NCBI RefSeq assembly: GCF_001426685.1
Contig: NZ_LMFB01000036.1
Span: forward strand, 1-64,000
Origin: Rhizobium sp. Root483D2
GTDB taxonomy: Bacteria > Pseudomonadota > Alphaproteobacteria > Rhizobiales > Rhizobiaceae
Direction of reading: 5' to 3'
Length of the DNA: 64,000 bases
The notes beneath the pieces are model-generated. The model saw nothing but the letters and a program-made list of their open reading frames with translations. It had not been told where the DNA came from and searched no databases. This document shows, piece after piece, positions 8,448 to 17,235 of the stretch; the first letter of the stretch is position 1, and each line of letters starts with the position of its first letter. The position numbers and the translations under genes are program-made.

Positions 8448-9185
8448 TCAGCATCCTTTCGAATGCAAGTAGCTCACGGCGATCTCGCGCAGCCGGTCTT
8501 TACCAAACCTCGTTCCGTGTCCGCCATGAACGAGTTCGACGTCAAGCTCTGCCAAGCGTTTCATGGTGCCTTTGTAAGCTTCGATGTTACATCCCGGCAA
8601 ATCATCCACAAGGCCGCCCTGGTATATGGCGTCCCCGCTAAAGAACTCCCCCGTCGTCTGGTCGAGCAGACCAATTGAACCTGGAGAATGGCCGGGAAGA
8701 TGCAGAACCGTGTAACACGCGTCGCCGATGTCGATGACGTCGTTCTCCACCAGGACCGTGGTGAGCGCTGCCGGTGAGATTGTGTAGGCGTCCGGCGTCA
8801 CGCCTGTGGGCACCGCCGCAGTCATGGCATCTGGCTGGGTGCGAAAATAGGCGGCAAGTGTATCGCCATCCGGCATGAGTGCAAAGGCCTCGGCCTCGGC
8901 CTCGTGGCCCAGCCGGGTCTCGAATTCGTGGAACGAGCCGACATGATCGACATGAACGTGGGTCGCCACCGCAAACACGGGTTTGCCCGAAGGGATACGC
9001 AACTCGTTTCTAAGGTTAACAAGGCCCAAGCCGAAATCAATAACGAGGTCGGCATCCTTGCCGACGACGTGAAATATGTTGGCCCGAAAGAATTTATGGA
9101 CATGTGGCTCACAGATCAGGGTCAACCGATCCGAGATCGCTTCCTTTGAAAACCAGCCAGTATGGTTCACGATGACCTCGCTCAA
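8448..9185 (-). CDS. Metallo-beta-lactamase-fold hydrolase
   Basis: 245 residues. The metal-binding HxHxDH motif is present as THVHVDH, followed by [17 protein letters not shown] and a C-terminal VHGGHG histidine, in the order of the glyoxalase II/lactonase-type family. No signal peptide is visible. Its ATG overlaps the stop of the upstream ATPase by 4 bases, so it is translationally coupled to the amino-acid importer and probably hydrolyses a thioester, lactone or similar metabolite of the imported compound. Confidence 0.85.
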   Translation of the reverse strand: MSEVIVNHTGWFSKEAISDRLTLICEPHVHKFFRANIFHVVGKDADLVIDFGLGLVNLRNELRIPSGKPVFAVATHVHVDHVGSFHEFETRLGHEAEAEAFALMPDGDTLAAYFRTQPDAMTAAVPTGVTPDAYTISPAALTTVLVENDVIDIGDACYTVLHLPGHSPGSIGLLDQTTGEFFSGDAIYQGGLVDDLPGCNIEAYKGTMKRLAELDVELVHGGHGTRFGKDRLREIAVSYLHSKGC

Positions 9186-9922
9186 TGCAGCAGCTTGCCG
9201 AGAAAACGCTTCGTGCGCTCGTGCGTCGGCGCAGAAAACAGGACGTCGGGCTTGTCGCGCTCAATGATCTGACCACCATCCATGAAGACCACTTCGCTGG
9301 CGACCTCGCGCGCAAAATTCATTTCGTGTGTAACGCAAACCATCGTCATACCATCGTCGGCAAGCGAGATCATCGTGTCCAGCACTTCCTTGACCATTTC
9401 AGGGTCAAGCGCCGACGTTGGCTCGTCGAACAGCATGACGCTTGGGTTCATACAAAGGGCGCGCGCGATAGCGACACGCTGCTGCTGGCCGCCGGAAAGC
9501 TGGCCCGGATATTTATTGGCCTTTTCCGGAATGTGCACGCGCTCCAGGTATTTCATGGCAATCTCGGTCGCCTGCCTCTTCGGCAGCTTGCGCACCCAGC
9601 GCTGGGCGACCGTGCAGTTTTCCAGAACCGTCAGATGCGGGAAGAGGTTGAAGTGCTGGAAGACCATTCCGACGTCGCTTCGAACGCGATCAATCCGCTT
9701 GAGCTGGTTGGTGAGCTCGATACCGTTGACGACGATCGAGCCTTCCTGGTGCACTTCCAGACGGTTCATGCAGCGGATCAGCGTCGACTTGCCGGACCCG
9801 GACGGCCCGCAGATGACGATGCGCTCCCCCTTGTGCACGGAAAGATCAATGCCCTTGAGGACCTGGAAGGCGCCGTACCATTTGCTGACGCCGGCAACCT
9901 GAATTGCGGTTTGCGTATTCAT
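9182..9922 (-). CDS. Amino-acid ABC transporter ATP-binding protein (GlnQ/HisP type)
   Basis: About 246 residues with Walker [11 protein letters not shown]-loop [10 protein letters not shown], signature [15 protein letters not shown], Walker [15 protein letters not shown] and switch VTHEM. This is the canonical polar amino-acid uptake ATPase. I chose ATG 9922 over an upstream TTG at 9928. It works with the permease at 9947 and binding protein at 10641; only one permease gene is present, so the membrane part may be a homodimer. Confidence 0.93.
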   Translation of the reverse strand: MNTQTAIQVAGVSKWYGAFQVLKGIDLSVHKGERIVICGPSGSGKSTLIRCMNRLEVHQEGSIVVNGIELTNQLKRIDRVRSDVGMVFQHFNLFPHLTVLENCTVAQRWVRKLPKRQATEIAMKYLERVHIPEKANKYPGQLSGGQQQRVAIARALCMNPSVMLFDEPTSALDPEMVKEVLDTMISLADDGMTMVCVTHEMNFAREVASEVVFMDGGQIIERDKPDVLFSAPTHERTKRFLGKLLH

Positions 9923-9946
9923 ATCCAACCCATTGGTTTGCGGCGA

Positions 9947-10624
9947 TCAGCGATAGCCGCGCGAAAGCACATGTTCGATGCGGTTTTGGGCAAGTGTCAG
10001 CACCGAGACGATGATGAGGTAATAGACCAGGGCTGCGCCATACCATTCGAGGAACCGGAAGCTCGTGGCGATCGCGAATTGCGAGACTGTCATCAATTCC
10101 TTGAGCGAGATCACAGTCGCCAGCGACGTGGTTTTCAATAGCGAGATAAACTCGTTCATCAACGAGGGAACCGCAATCCGGAGCGCCTGCGGCATGGTGA
10201 TGACCAGGAAAATCTGCCAGCGATGCATGCCAAGCGCGGCGGCTCCCTCCTGCTGCCCACGCCCCACGGCTGAAAAGGCGCTGCGCAGAACTTCCGCCAA
10301 ATAGGCGATCTGAATCAGCGATAGCGCCAGGAAGGCCGCGACGAAGGGCGTGAACCAGCCGGCGCGAAAGACTTCGGAGATTTGCGGCAGGCCATTCCAC
10401 ACGAACAGCAACACGAGCAGTGCGGGTGCGCCGCGAAACAGCCAGACATAGAGCGTGACCAACCACCGGACTGAGCGCCGCGGTGAGCCCGCCATGGAGC
10501 CTAGCCCCATGCCGAGCACGAGAGAGACGGCCATAACACATATTGAAAGGCCGATCGTCAGAAGTGCCCCCTTGAAAAGGGGGACACTGAAGATAGCCTG
10601 CAGAAAGAGGTCGAGCTGGAACAA
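9947..10624 (-). CDS. Amino-acid ABC transporter permease (HisM/GlnP type)
   Basis: 225 residues with about five membrane segments and the conserved cytoplasmic EAA-type loop (QEGAAALGMHRWQIF) that contacts the ATPase. The start appears to be TTG at 10624, with an AGGCGG stretch upstream; no ATG fits near the family N-terminus. It lies 24 bases upstream of the ATPase and 16 downstream of the binding protein. Confidence 0.92.
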   Translation of the reverse strand: MFQLDLFLQAIFSVPLFKGALLTIGLSICVMAVSLVLGMGLGSMAGSPRRSVRWLVTLYVWLFRGAPALLVLLFVWNGLPQISEVFRAGWFTPFVAAFLALSLIQIAYLAEVLRSAFSAVGRGQQEGAAALGMHRWQIFLVITMPQALRIAVPSLMNEFISLLKTTSLATVISLKELMTVSQFAIATSFRFLEWYGAALVYYLIIVSVLTLAQNRIEHVLSRGYR

Positions 10625-10640
10625 CGGAGACCGCCTATCG

Positions 10641-11486
10641 TCAGTTGACGTCGTGAGAAACGTCGGTTGCCGTTTCTGGCAGCTTCCATTTCTGGAGCAG
10701 CGTCTTCATCTCGCCGCTCGCTTGCAATGCCTCGATCGCGTCCTTCAAAATCTGCCGGTCGCCATCGCTCTTACGTAGGTAGATGCCGTAGTTTTCGCTT
10801 TGCTCGTAGGTGTAAGGAATCGCCAACCGGCCGGGCACCTGAAGCATGCGATAAGCGGCCGTCGTATCCTGCGTGATCGTCGCAGTGGCGCGACCGACGA
10901 GGATCTGCTCGATGACGCCGGAGGCGGAGGGATAGGTCTGCACCTGGATCGGCTCTTTGCCGGCAGCTTCGAGTTCGGCATTGAGATCGGCGACCATCTT
11001 TTCGTAGGACGTGCCGGCCTCGATCGCCATAACCTTACCGCTGACATCGGCCGGGACGGTCGTCTCCGTGTCATTCGCCGCCGTGACCATCACGATGTGC
11101 GACCCGAAATACGGAATGCCATCGTATTTTTCCAGGCGGGCTGGCGTGATCAGGATGCCGCTGGCGACCAAGTCGCAGCGCTTGGAATCGAGCGAAGGCA
11201 GCAGGCCCTTGAAGTCGCCGACGACATATTCCGCCTTTGCGCCCCATCCCTTGGCGATGGCGTCGATGACGTCGATCTCAAAGCCCACGAGGTCCTTGTC
11301 GCCGGGATTTTGGTAATATTCCATCGGCGGGAATTCGCCGCTGGTGCACACCTTCAGGACGCCAGCCGATACGAAATCCGGTTTTCGGTCGGCGGAAAAT
11401 GCAGTACCTGCGCCGAGCAGGACGGCGAGGACGCCGCATGCCAGACGAGACGTGTTCGTGCCCAGTATTGCTTTCGTCATTGTCAT
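10641..11486 (-). CDS. Amino-acid ABC transporter binding protein
   Basis: 281 residues with a signal peptide ending near GTAFSA, then a periplasmic binding protein type 2 domain of the polar amino-acid family (LKVCTSGEFPPMEY, VGFEIDVIDAIAK, CDLVASGILITPAR). It starts the minus-strand importer operon, and two ATGs (11486, 11480) are possible. The ligand is unknown; the neighbouring amidohydrolase hints at an acylated or carbamoylated amine. Confidence 0.92.
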   Translation of the reverse strand: MTMTKAILGTNTSRLACGVLAVLLGAGTAFSADRKPDFVSAGVLKVCTSGEFPPMEYYQNPGDKDLVGFEIDVIDAIAKGWGAKAEYVVGDFKGLLPSLDSKRCDLVASGILITPARLEKYDGIPYFGSHIVMVTAANDTETTVPADVSGKVMAIEAGTSYEKMVADLNAELEAAGKEPIQVQTYPSASGVIEQILVGRATATITQDTTAAYRMLQVPGRLAIPYTYEQSENYGIYLRKSDGDRQILKDAIEALQASGEMKTLLQKWKLPETATDVSHDVN

Positions 11487-11592
11487 GTTCCCTTATTTTT
11501 GGCTTCTTGAATTGACGTTTTGTGAAGTCGTATACGAAGGCCTTCTGCAGACAAGCTAAATGTTTTCGCCGAAAAACCGCAGGAAAACTAAA

Positions 11593-11901
11593 CTATTGAT
11601 CACTCATCGCGTCGAGGATCTGGCCATATGCGCCGGTATCAAAGGCTGGGAGGATGAGCGGTTCGACATGGCCATCGCGGCGTGCGGTGAGCACGTATTG
11701 CATCATCGCTTCATTGCTCGGCATCTCGAAAACCTGCATGAAATCATAGGTCCCAAGCAAGGCGTAGAAGGCGATCGATTTCCCCCCGAGCGCTGCGACG
11801 CGATCCTCGCTGACCTTGCGGCGCCTGGCGCTGTCGGTCAGTTCAGAGAGCCCTTTCTGCGTAAGGCGCATCAGGGAAACGTATTTTTGGGTCTCGCTCA
11901 T
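11593..11901 (-). CDS. GYD-domain protein
   Basis: About 102 residues, opening MSETQKYVSLMRLTQKGLSEL and including a YALLGTYDFMQVFEMP segment typical of small GYD-domain proteins. The role of this family is not known. The ATG overlaps the stop of the isochorismatase-family gene by 4 bases, so the two are coupled. The longer frame upstream is a shadow of that neighbour. Confidence 0.75.
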   Translation of the reverse strand: MSETQKYVSLMRLTQKGLSELTDSARRRKVSEDRVAALGGKSIAFYALLGTYDFMQVFEMPSNEAMMQYVLTARRDGHVEPLILPAFDTGAYGQILDAMSDQ

Positions 11902-12572
11902 TTCGTGGATTTTCCGAGATTTTTCAAGCCTTCGAGTACCGCCGCGGTGTCGGTCAGCGCGCCAAAAATGCCGTTCTCGACGGTGACCATATGCAGTGCG
12001 GCCTCGTGGGCATATTGGTCGCCACTGGCGCAGGCGTCGGAGATCGTCAGGCACTGGAAATTCCGGTCGCAGGCTTCGCGCAGCGTCGTGTGAACGCAGA
12101 CATCCGTCGTGCAGCCGGTAAACAGCAGGTGGGTGATGCCCCGCGCGCGCAAAACATGCTCGAAATCGGTGTAGGTGAAGGCGCTGTTGCAGGTCTTGTC
12201 GACAATGATGTCCTGCGGGCGCACGTCGAGTTCCGGGACAATCTGGAAACCGGGGCTGGAGCGTAGAAGAGCAGTGGTGCCCTCAAGGCCAGACCGCTGC
12301 CGGCGCCATTTTTCATAAGGGGTCATGTCGGCAAGGTCTGCGCGATAGCCCTGCCGCGTGTGGATGATGTGGATGCCGGCCTCGCGGCAGACGGCAATGA
12401 GCTGGTTCACCGCAGGGAGGATCGCACGAAGGGGCGCGGGATCGTAACCCTGCAGGGCGAAATAACCCGTAGTGGAGAGGAAGTCTTCTTGGAGATCGAT
12501 GATAACAAGTGCCGTCTTGCGCGCATCGAGATTGCCATCATAGGGGTAGTCGAATGGTGTTGCCGAGATCAT
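11898..12572 (-). CDS. Isochorismatase-family cysteine amidohydrolase
   Basis: About 224 residues. The catalytic triad pattern is visible: aspartate in VIIDLQEDF, lysine in IIVDKTCNSAF, and cysteine in FTGCTTDVCVHTT. The family includes nicotinamidase, ureidoacrylate and biuret-type amidohydrolases. AGAGGAG lies 9 bases before ATG 12572; the in-frame ATG at 12605 lacks a ribosome site. It is the first gene of a minus-strand unit facing the LysR gene and probably releases ammonia or an acid from an imported amide. Confidence 0.85.
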   Translation of the reverse strand: MISATPFDYPYDGNLDARKTALVIIDLQEDFLSTTGYFALQGYDPAPLRAILPAVNQLIAVCREAGIHIIHTRQGYRADLADMTPYEKWRRQRSGLEGTTALLRSSPGFQIVPELDVRPQDIIVDKTCNSAFTYTDFEHVLRARGITHLLFTGCTTDVCVHTTLREACDRNFQCLTISDACASGDQYAHEAALHMVTVENGIFGALTDTAAVLEGLKNLGKSTK

Positions 12573-12643
12573 GAAATGGGCTCCTCTTTGTCGATGGGAT
12601 AACACTCTTAACAGTTTGAAAAAATCAATTTAAAATCACCAAT

Positions 12644-12666
12644 ATCGTTCTATAAAGCTAAACGAT
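12644..12666. promoter_or_regulatory. LysR-type box, ATCGTT-N11-AACGAT
   Basis: A perfect inverted repeat with 6-base arms and an 11-base spacer (T-N11-A form) lies 16 bases upstream of the LysR start and about 70 from the divergent amidohydrolase. The spacer contains TATAAA. The position suits autoregulation plus activation of the divergent operon. Confidence 0.6.
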
Positions 12667-12681
12667 TAGTTGGATATCCAG

Positions 12682-13581
12682 ATGAGCCGCCTGCCGCCCT
12701 ACCTTCAATATCTTCCGGCATTCGAAGCGACCGCGCGCCTCGGCGGAGTGCGGCTTGCCGCGGAGGAACTCAACCTCAGCCCGAGCGCGATTTCGTTGCA
12801 GCTGAAGAAGCTGAGCGATGTGACGGGCATTACCCTGTTACAGAAGTCGGGCCGGAATGTCGCCCTCACTCAGGCAGGCAGAGATTTTTCGCAGGCCGTC
12901 GCCATTTCCCTCGGTCAGCTCGATACGGCGACGCGGGTATCGCGGAAACTGACCGCCGGCGACCAACCCACTTCGCTGTCGGTTTCCGTACCGACTGCGC
13001 TCGGGATCGCATGGCTCACAGCGACCCTCGTTGATTTTGCTCAGGCGCACGGCATTTCCGACCTCACCATCAACGAGGCGATCACCGCCGCAGAGGTGGA
13101 TTGGGAAAACAACGACCTAGCGATCGTCTACGATAACCCGCCTTTCGCCGGAAAATATTGGCGCTCGCTGAGCGAAGTCCGGCTCTGTGCCGTTTGCTCG
13201 CCGACCTTGTTCCCCCGGCTCGACCTGCGCAATCGCGACGGAAAGCTGAGCTCCGTCGCGCTGCTGCATGAAGACGACGGTGGGGAATGGGCGAAATGGT
13301 CTGTTGCGGCCCGGATCGCCCTTGAGGGCAATACTCGAGTCCGGGTGAATTCAGTGGCCCAGGCGATTGCGTCCGCCGTTCAGGGCCGCGGCGTGGCGCT
13401 AGTGTCGGATGTGCTGACGCGAAACTTCCTGAGCGAAGGACGGCTTATCCAGCCGTTCTCCACTACGATCAATGCGGAACGGGAATATTATATTGTCTGC
13501 CCGGTTGGCCGCGCGAACGACCCGGTCCTGCGAACGCTGGCGGATCGCGTGGTCGAGCAGTTGCGTCCAGTCCGAGATTAG
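12682..13581 (+). CDS. LysR-type transcriptional regulator (GcvA/AmpR-like), copy 1
   Basis: About 299 residues. The N-terminal winged helix (LRLAAEEL-type region, LNLSPSAISLQLKKL) is followed by a substrate-binding domain with the LLHEDDGGEWAKW segment typical of the GcvA group. The TTG at 12670 is in frame, but the ATG at 12682 is the natural family start. It is divergent from the amidohydrolase operon across a T-N11-A box and upstream of a second LysR gene. Confidence 0.9.
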   Translation: MSRLPPYLQYLPAFEATARLGGVRLAAEELNLSPSAISLQLKKLSDVTGITLLQKSGRNVALTQAGRDFSQAVAISLGQLDTATRVSRKLTAGDQPTSLSVSVPTALGIAWLTATLVDFAQAHGISDLTINEAITAAEVDWENNDLAIVYDNPPFAGKYWRSLSEVRLCAVCSPTLFPRLDLRNRDGKLSSVALLHEDDGGEWAKWSVAARIALEGNTRVRVNSVAQAIASAVQGRGVALVSDVLTRNFLSEGRLIQPFSTTINAEREYYIVCPVGRANDPVLRTLADRVVEQLRPVRD

Positions 13582-13618
13582 AAAGCTTGATCCGTTAAAA
13601 TGCTTGAGGAAGATTTCG

Positions 13619-14509
13619 ATGTCGCTGCCACCCCTTCATGCATTTCGTGTCTTTGAGAGCGTCGCGCGGCTCGGCAATGTCAGTGCCGCCGCGGCGGAGC
13701 TTCATGTGACGCCTGGTGCTGTCAGCCAGCAAATCCGCGCTCTCCAAGTGACGCTTGGCGTCAATCTTTTTCAGAAACGCGGCAGGCAATTGGCGTTGAC
13801 GCCAAGCGGAAGCCAGCTCCAGCGCTCCGTGGCAAGTGCCATGGACGCTATTCACACCGGGGTGCGTCAGCTCTCAACGCATAGATATGGCGGAGCACCA
13901 AAGCAGGCACTCACCATTTCCATCCCGCAAGTTCATGGCGTTGCCTGGCTTGCCACCAGACTTTTTACCTTCATGGAGGAAAGCCCCAATTTCCAGTTGA
14001 AGGTGCTCACCTCCAGCCGCTTTCACGATGTCGATTGGCGCAAGACCGATGTTGCGATCGTTTATGGCATGCCACCGTGGCCGGGCTTCTGGTGGCGGCT
14101 GCTTCACGGAATCCGCATGACTCCAGTTTGCAGCCCCCAGCTATTGCGTGGAGCGAACGCCATCCGCCACCCCTCCGATCTCGCGTATCATCGACTGCTG
14201 CATGAGGACGACGGTTCGCAATGGCGGCGTTGGCAGGCTGAAGCCGGCATTCCTTACGCCGGTGAGTCCGACGTGCACTTTGACGACTTCGGCATAGTGC
14301 TCCAGGCCGCCCGAGACGGCTTTGGCGTGGCGCTCAGCGATGAGGTCGTTTCCGCGCGCGATCTCAATGAAGGACGCCTTGTTCAACCGCTTCAACTCAG
14401 TGTCCCTGCCCTTCACAATTATTATTGCATTTGCGCGGAAACAAGACGGGAGACTGCCGAAGTGACCTCGTTCATTAATTGGCTAATCGAGGAGGCCGCA
14501 ATACCTTAG
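13619..14509 (+). CDS. LysR-type transcriptional regulator (GcvA-like), copy 2
   Basis: About 296 residues, start set by GAGGA 8 bases before ATG 13619. The winged helix (AAAAELHVTPGAVSQQIRAL) and LLHEDDGSQWRRW segment show it is a paralogue of the preceding LysR. The two lie 37 bases apart in the same direction and may be co-transcribed. Two tandem regulators of one subfamily next to one operon are uncommon and suggest two effectors or a duplication. Confidence 0.88.
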   Translation: MSLPPLHAFRVFESVARLGNVSAAAAELHVTPGAVSQQIRALQVTLGVNLFQKRGRQLALTPSGSQLQRSVASAMDAIHTGVRQLSTHRYGGAPKQALTISIPQVHGVAWLATRLFTFMEESPNFQLKVLTSSRFHDVDWRKTDVAIVYGMPPWPGFWWRLLHGIRMTPVCSPQLLRGANAIRHPSDLAYHRLLHEDDGSQWRRWQAEAGIPYAGESDVHFDDFGIVLQAARDGFGVALSDEVVSARDLNEGRLVQPLQLSVPALHNYYCICAETRRETAEVTSFINWLIEEAAIP

Positions 14510-15365
14510 ATGCCGACATGAATTCGAGAAAAAACACTCGAGATCTGGGAGAGGCTTGTGCAACTATAGGCGAGATCTAAGGACACCGTCATGTCCGCAA
14601 TGGGCCGTTTTATCGGACTGATCGATATCGGCGGGGAAATTTGAGAAAGCTGACATCCAACATCCGACAGGCACGCAGTTCTCGCGGTATTTCGCGCAGG
14701 TTCAATCGAATGCCGGGGTAGAAGTGCAAATCAGCGAGAGCCCCTCTTTTATGTGCCTTATTTAGTGGACTTGCTAGGTTTGAGGGACCGTGTATTCCCT
14801 GGTGTGCTTTTATTATTACGGCGGCGCTGATCCGGCTTCCCTGTCGATTTCGCTATCGGCTTCGGTCCTGGTTTAAGTGCCATGAATGCTGTCCTTTTTT
14901 GAGCTAGGAAAATAAGCCTACTCGTGCCTTCTGACAGGCGGTTAGGACACAGCAATACTACGTAACAGTTCACACTTTCTCGCCTTACGACTACGGGGGT
15001 CGTCAAGAACGTTCTCCGACAACATGCGCGATGGCTTCACCATCGTCGGTGTGCCACCTTGTGGCTGGATCTCTTGGGGAACTGTCGGCGAACCTTTTCC
15101 TCGGGTTTGCCTACCGAAACAGCATCCTCCTGAACGGCAAGGGGCGGCTGGCGGGCGGGTTCGTACTTTATCCGAACGCGGCGGCGGGAGGTTCACAATC
15201 TCCACCTCAATGCTTTTCCTCTTGCGGCAAGGGCAATTGCACGGGAACCGGCGAAAGCCATGCGAAGGCGCAAACAGAGAACGTTGGCGACAGGGGTCAC
15301 TACGCAACGCTTGCTGTAGGGCAGGCACCAATGGATGCCGCCGCGTTCTTTGCGTTATATTTTGC
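14510..15365. other. Long sparse intergenic region
   Basis: About 850 bases with one plausible small gene (14758-14883, minus). The other open frames across 14942-15545 are GC-rich, low in codon bias, arginine- and proline-rich and resemble nothing I recognise. A perfect hairpin CGATGG-CTTCA-CCATCG lies at 15029-15045. The region looks like decayed or foreign DNA; no transposase remnant was recognised. Confidence 0.4.
14758..14883 (-). CDS. Possible small basic protein, 41 residues
   Basis: The frame MALKPGPKPIAKSTGKPD..., ending KPSKSTK, is very rich in lysine, arginine, proline and serine. AAGGA stands 8 bases before the ATG, a good ribosome site. The composition suggests nucleic-acid binding or a disordered peptide. 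I do not recognise the family and the coding status rests on the start signal alone. Confidence 0.35.
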   Translation of the reverse strand: MALKPGPKPIAKSTGKPDQRRRNNKSTPGNTRSLKPSKSTK

Positions 15366-16157
15366 CTAGAGAGTATCGATCACCCCACCATCGACTCGTA
15401 CGGAGGCTCCTGTCGTGGCCGACGCAAGCGGCGACGCCAAATAGGTCACAATATTCGCGACCTCTTCGACACTTGCCGCTCTCTGGATGATCGAAGTGCT
15501 GCGATGCTGTTTGACGAACGCCGCAGCCAGATCCTCAATCGGTAGGCCGGTCTTTTGCTGTTCACCCGCAAGCATGGCCTGGACACCCTCCGACAGCGTA
15601 GGGCCTGGAAGGACCGAGTTGACGGTGACGCCAGTGCCGGCCATCCGCTTCGCCAGACCCCGGGCAACGGCGATGTCGGCGGTCTTGCTGACGCCATAGT
15701 GGATCATCTCGACCGGGATGTTGAAGCCGGACTCCGACGCGAGGAAGATCACGCGTCCCCAGTTCAGCTTTTGCATGCCTGGCAGATATGCTCGAGACAA
15801 TCTGACGGCCGACATGACGTTGACCTGCCAGTGCCGGTCCCAAACCTCGTCGTCCGCGTCAAAGAAGTCGATAGGCTGGAAGATGCCGGCATTGTTGATC
15901 AGGATGTCCGCATGGGGAACCTTGGCGACGAGTGCCTTGCATCCCTCTGCTGTTGACAGGTCGGCGGCCACCCCAGTCATACTTCCGGTGATCCCCTCGC
16001 CCTTGAGCCGTTCTACGGCCCTTGCGGTCTTGTCTTCGGACCGGCCGTTGATGATAGTATCCGCGCCGGCCTTCGCAAGCTGTCGGGCGATTGCGTAGCC
16101 AATGCCCTCGGTCGATCCCGTCACCAATGCCGTCTTGCCTGTAAGGTCGATCTGCAT
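15366..16157 (-). CDS. Short-chain dehydrogenase/reductase
   Basis: 263 residues with the cofactor motif TGSTEGIG at residues 12-19, NNAG, a catalytic serine in FLASESG and the YxxxK pair in HYGVSK. It is a classical cytoplasmic NAD(P)-dependent SDR. The C-terminus GASVRVDGGVIDTL is typical and full length. It sits between the sparse region and a broken isochorismatase gene, with no functional partners adjacent. The substrate cannot be assigned. Confidence 0.88.
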   Translation of the reverse strand: MQIDLTGKTALVTGSTEGIGYAIARQLAKAGADTIINGRSEDKTARAVERLKGEGITGSMTGVAADLSTAEGCKALVAKVPHADILINNAGIFQPIDFFDADDEVWDRHWQVNVMSAVRLSRAYLPGMQKLNWGRVIFLASESGFNIPVEMIHYGVSKTADIAVARGLAKRMAGTGVTVNSVLPGPTLSEGVQAMLAGEQQKTGLPIEDLAAAFVKQHRSTSIIQRAASVEEVANIVTYLASPLASATTGASVRVDGGVIDTL

Positions 16158-16179
16158 TTCCCGGTGCTCCTACCTGAGT

Positions 16180-16735
16180 TCAGTGGCCTTCGATTTTGAA
16201 AAGTATATCTGCGAACCCGGGGACGGTCTCCTCCCTGTTCCAGTCCCGTTGCAGTTCGCAGATCAACTGCACCCACGAGACTGGTTTGCCGCCGGCCTGG
16301 ACCAGCCTTGTCAGGCCCGCCTCATGAGCTTCGAGCGACGTTCCGCCGATGCAGTCGACGACCGGGTAGACTTCGAACCCCTCGTTGATCGCGTCGAGAG
16401 CAGGATGCACGAGGCAGACCTTGGTCCACAGGGCCGCCATGATCAACTTGTTACGGTCCGCGGCCCTTCACCGCGCGATTGAAATCCTCGTTCTCCCAGG
16501 GATTGATGGAAGTACGGTCGATCGGCTTCACGTCTGAGAGGGCGTCGGTGATCTGGATGGTCGGCTGGTTGCGGCCCGTCTGTACGTTCACCGTCGAAAC
16601 GATGATCGGCATCTCGAAGAGCTTTGCAATCCGCGCCAGCGCCGTGATGTTGGCCACGGGCTCACGCTTCGACCGGGAGGCGATGGAAGACACCTGGACG
16701 GTCTGGAAGTCTATGATGTGTTGAGTTTCACTACG
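16180..16735 (-). pseudogene. Isochorismatase-family hydrolase, frameshifted and 5'-truncated
   Basis: Two adjacent frames together read as a YcaC-like hydrolase. The upstream part contains IIDFQTVQVSSIASRS and ends in FNRAVK; the downstream part restarts with AADRNKLIMAALWTKVCL and ends near ILFKIEG. The break is one extra G in a GGG run (plus-strand CCC at 16464-16466): removing one base restores the frame. Sequence beyond about 16735 no longer matches the family, so the N-terminus is also lost. A sequencing error could explain the frameshift but not the truncation. Confidence 0.75.
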
Positions 16736-17235
16736 ATTTGAGCCAGTTTTCCATTTCGCGCTGGCCCACTAAACCTCGTACGATAAATTGATCGGACATA
16801 GCTTTTCTTGGTCTAACTGGATCACGGCGAAATGGAAAAATTGGTTAAACTTATGTGGTAATCAACACTGTGAGCGGATGGGGAGTCTTAGGTGCGGTTG
16901 CTGTTCTTTATACGGCAGTGCTAGCGGCTTCGGTTTACCGTGAAGCCGATGATGGCGAATTCGCTTTCGGCGAAGCACACGTTTAAATGGTGGCACGATA
17001 ACCGGCGAAAGGATCTTAGTCTTTAAGCCAAATGACGGCCTTGCCGACAGGCTCGGCGTTTGTCTAATGTTCGGTCGGCTTACCTCGATACATGCCGTTG
17101 CTCGTTGACGGAAACCGGGGCCGCCTGTGCTCGCATGATCATTATCGTCGCCTTAATGGGAATCGAACCCACTACAACCGCTTTTCTCAGTGTTTAAAAC
17201 CCCTAAGTTGCTATGCGAAGCCGTATTCGGTCAGC
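16736..17235. other. Gene-free junction with inverted repeat and tRNA-like element
   Basis: No convincing gene. TTTTCCATTTCGC at 16747-16759 and its exact complement at 16827-16839 form a 13-base inverted repeat with a 67-base interior, right where the pseudogene loses homology. A tRNA-3'-end-like sequence lies at 17149-17172. Base composition is lower in GC than the neighbours. This looks like a recombination junction. Confidence 0.45.
17149..17172 (-). repeat. tRNA-3'-end-like element, copy 2
   Basis: Plus-strand CGCCTTA-ATGGG-AATCGAA-CCCAC. On the minus strand GTGGG-TTCGATT-CCCAT makes a pairing T-arm (one G-T pair) followed by an acceptor-like TAAGGCG. No D-arm or anticodon arm can be folded upstream, so it is not a complete tRNA. 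Confidence 0.4.

Noticed and set aside
11536-11545. GAAGGCCTTC palindrome upstream of the amino-acid binding protein as an operator
   Set aside because: A 10-base self-complementary run of common bases is expected by chance in GC-rich DNA and no second copy was seen near the promoter.
15024-15545. Protein-coding genes in the long frames of both strands here
   Set aside because: The frames overlap each other and the SDR gene, lack ribosome sites and resemble no family; the long plus frame is largely antisense to the SDR.
16732-16800. Short 22-codon frame starting MSDQFIVRGLVGQRE on the minus strand
   Set aside because: Too short, with a weak ribosome site, and it lies within the inverted-repeat junction; no family recognised.
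17120-17230. Complete tRNA gene on the minus strand
   Set aside because: Only the T-arm and an acceptor-like end can be folded; no D-arm, anticodon arm or matching 5' acceptor strand was found.
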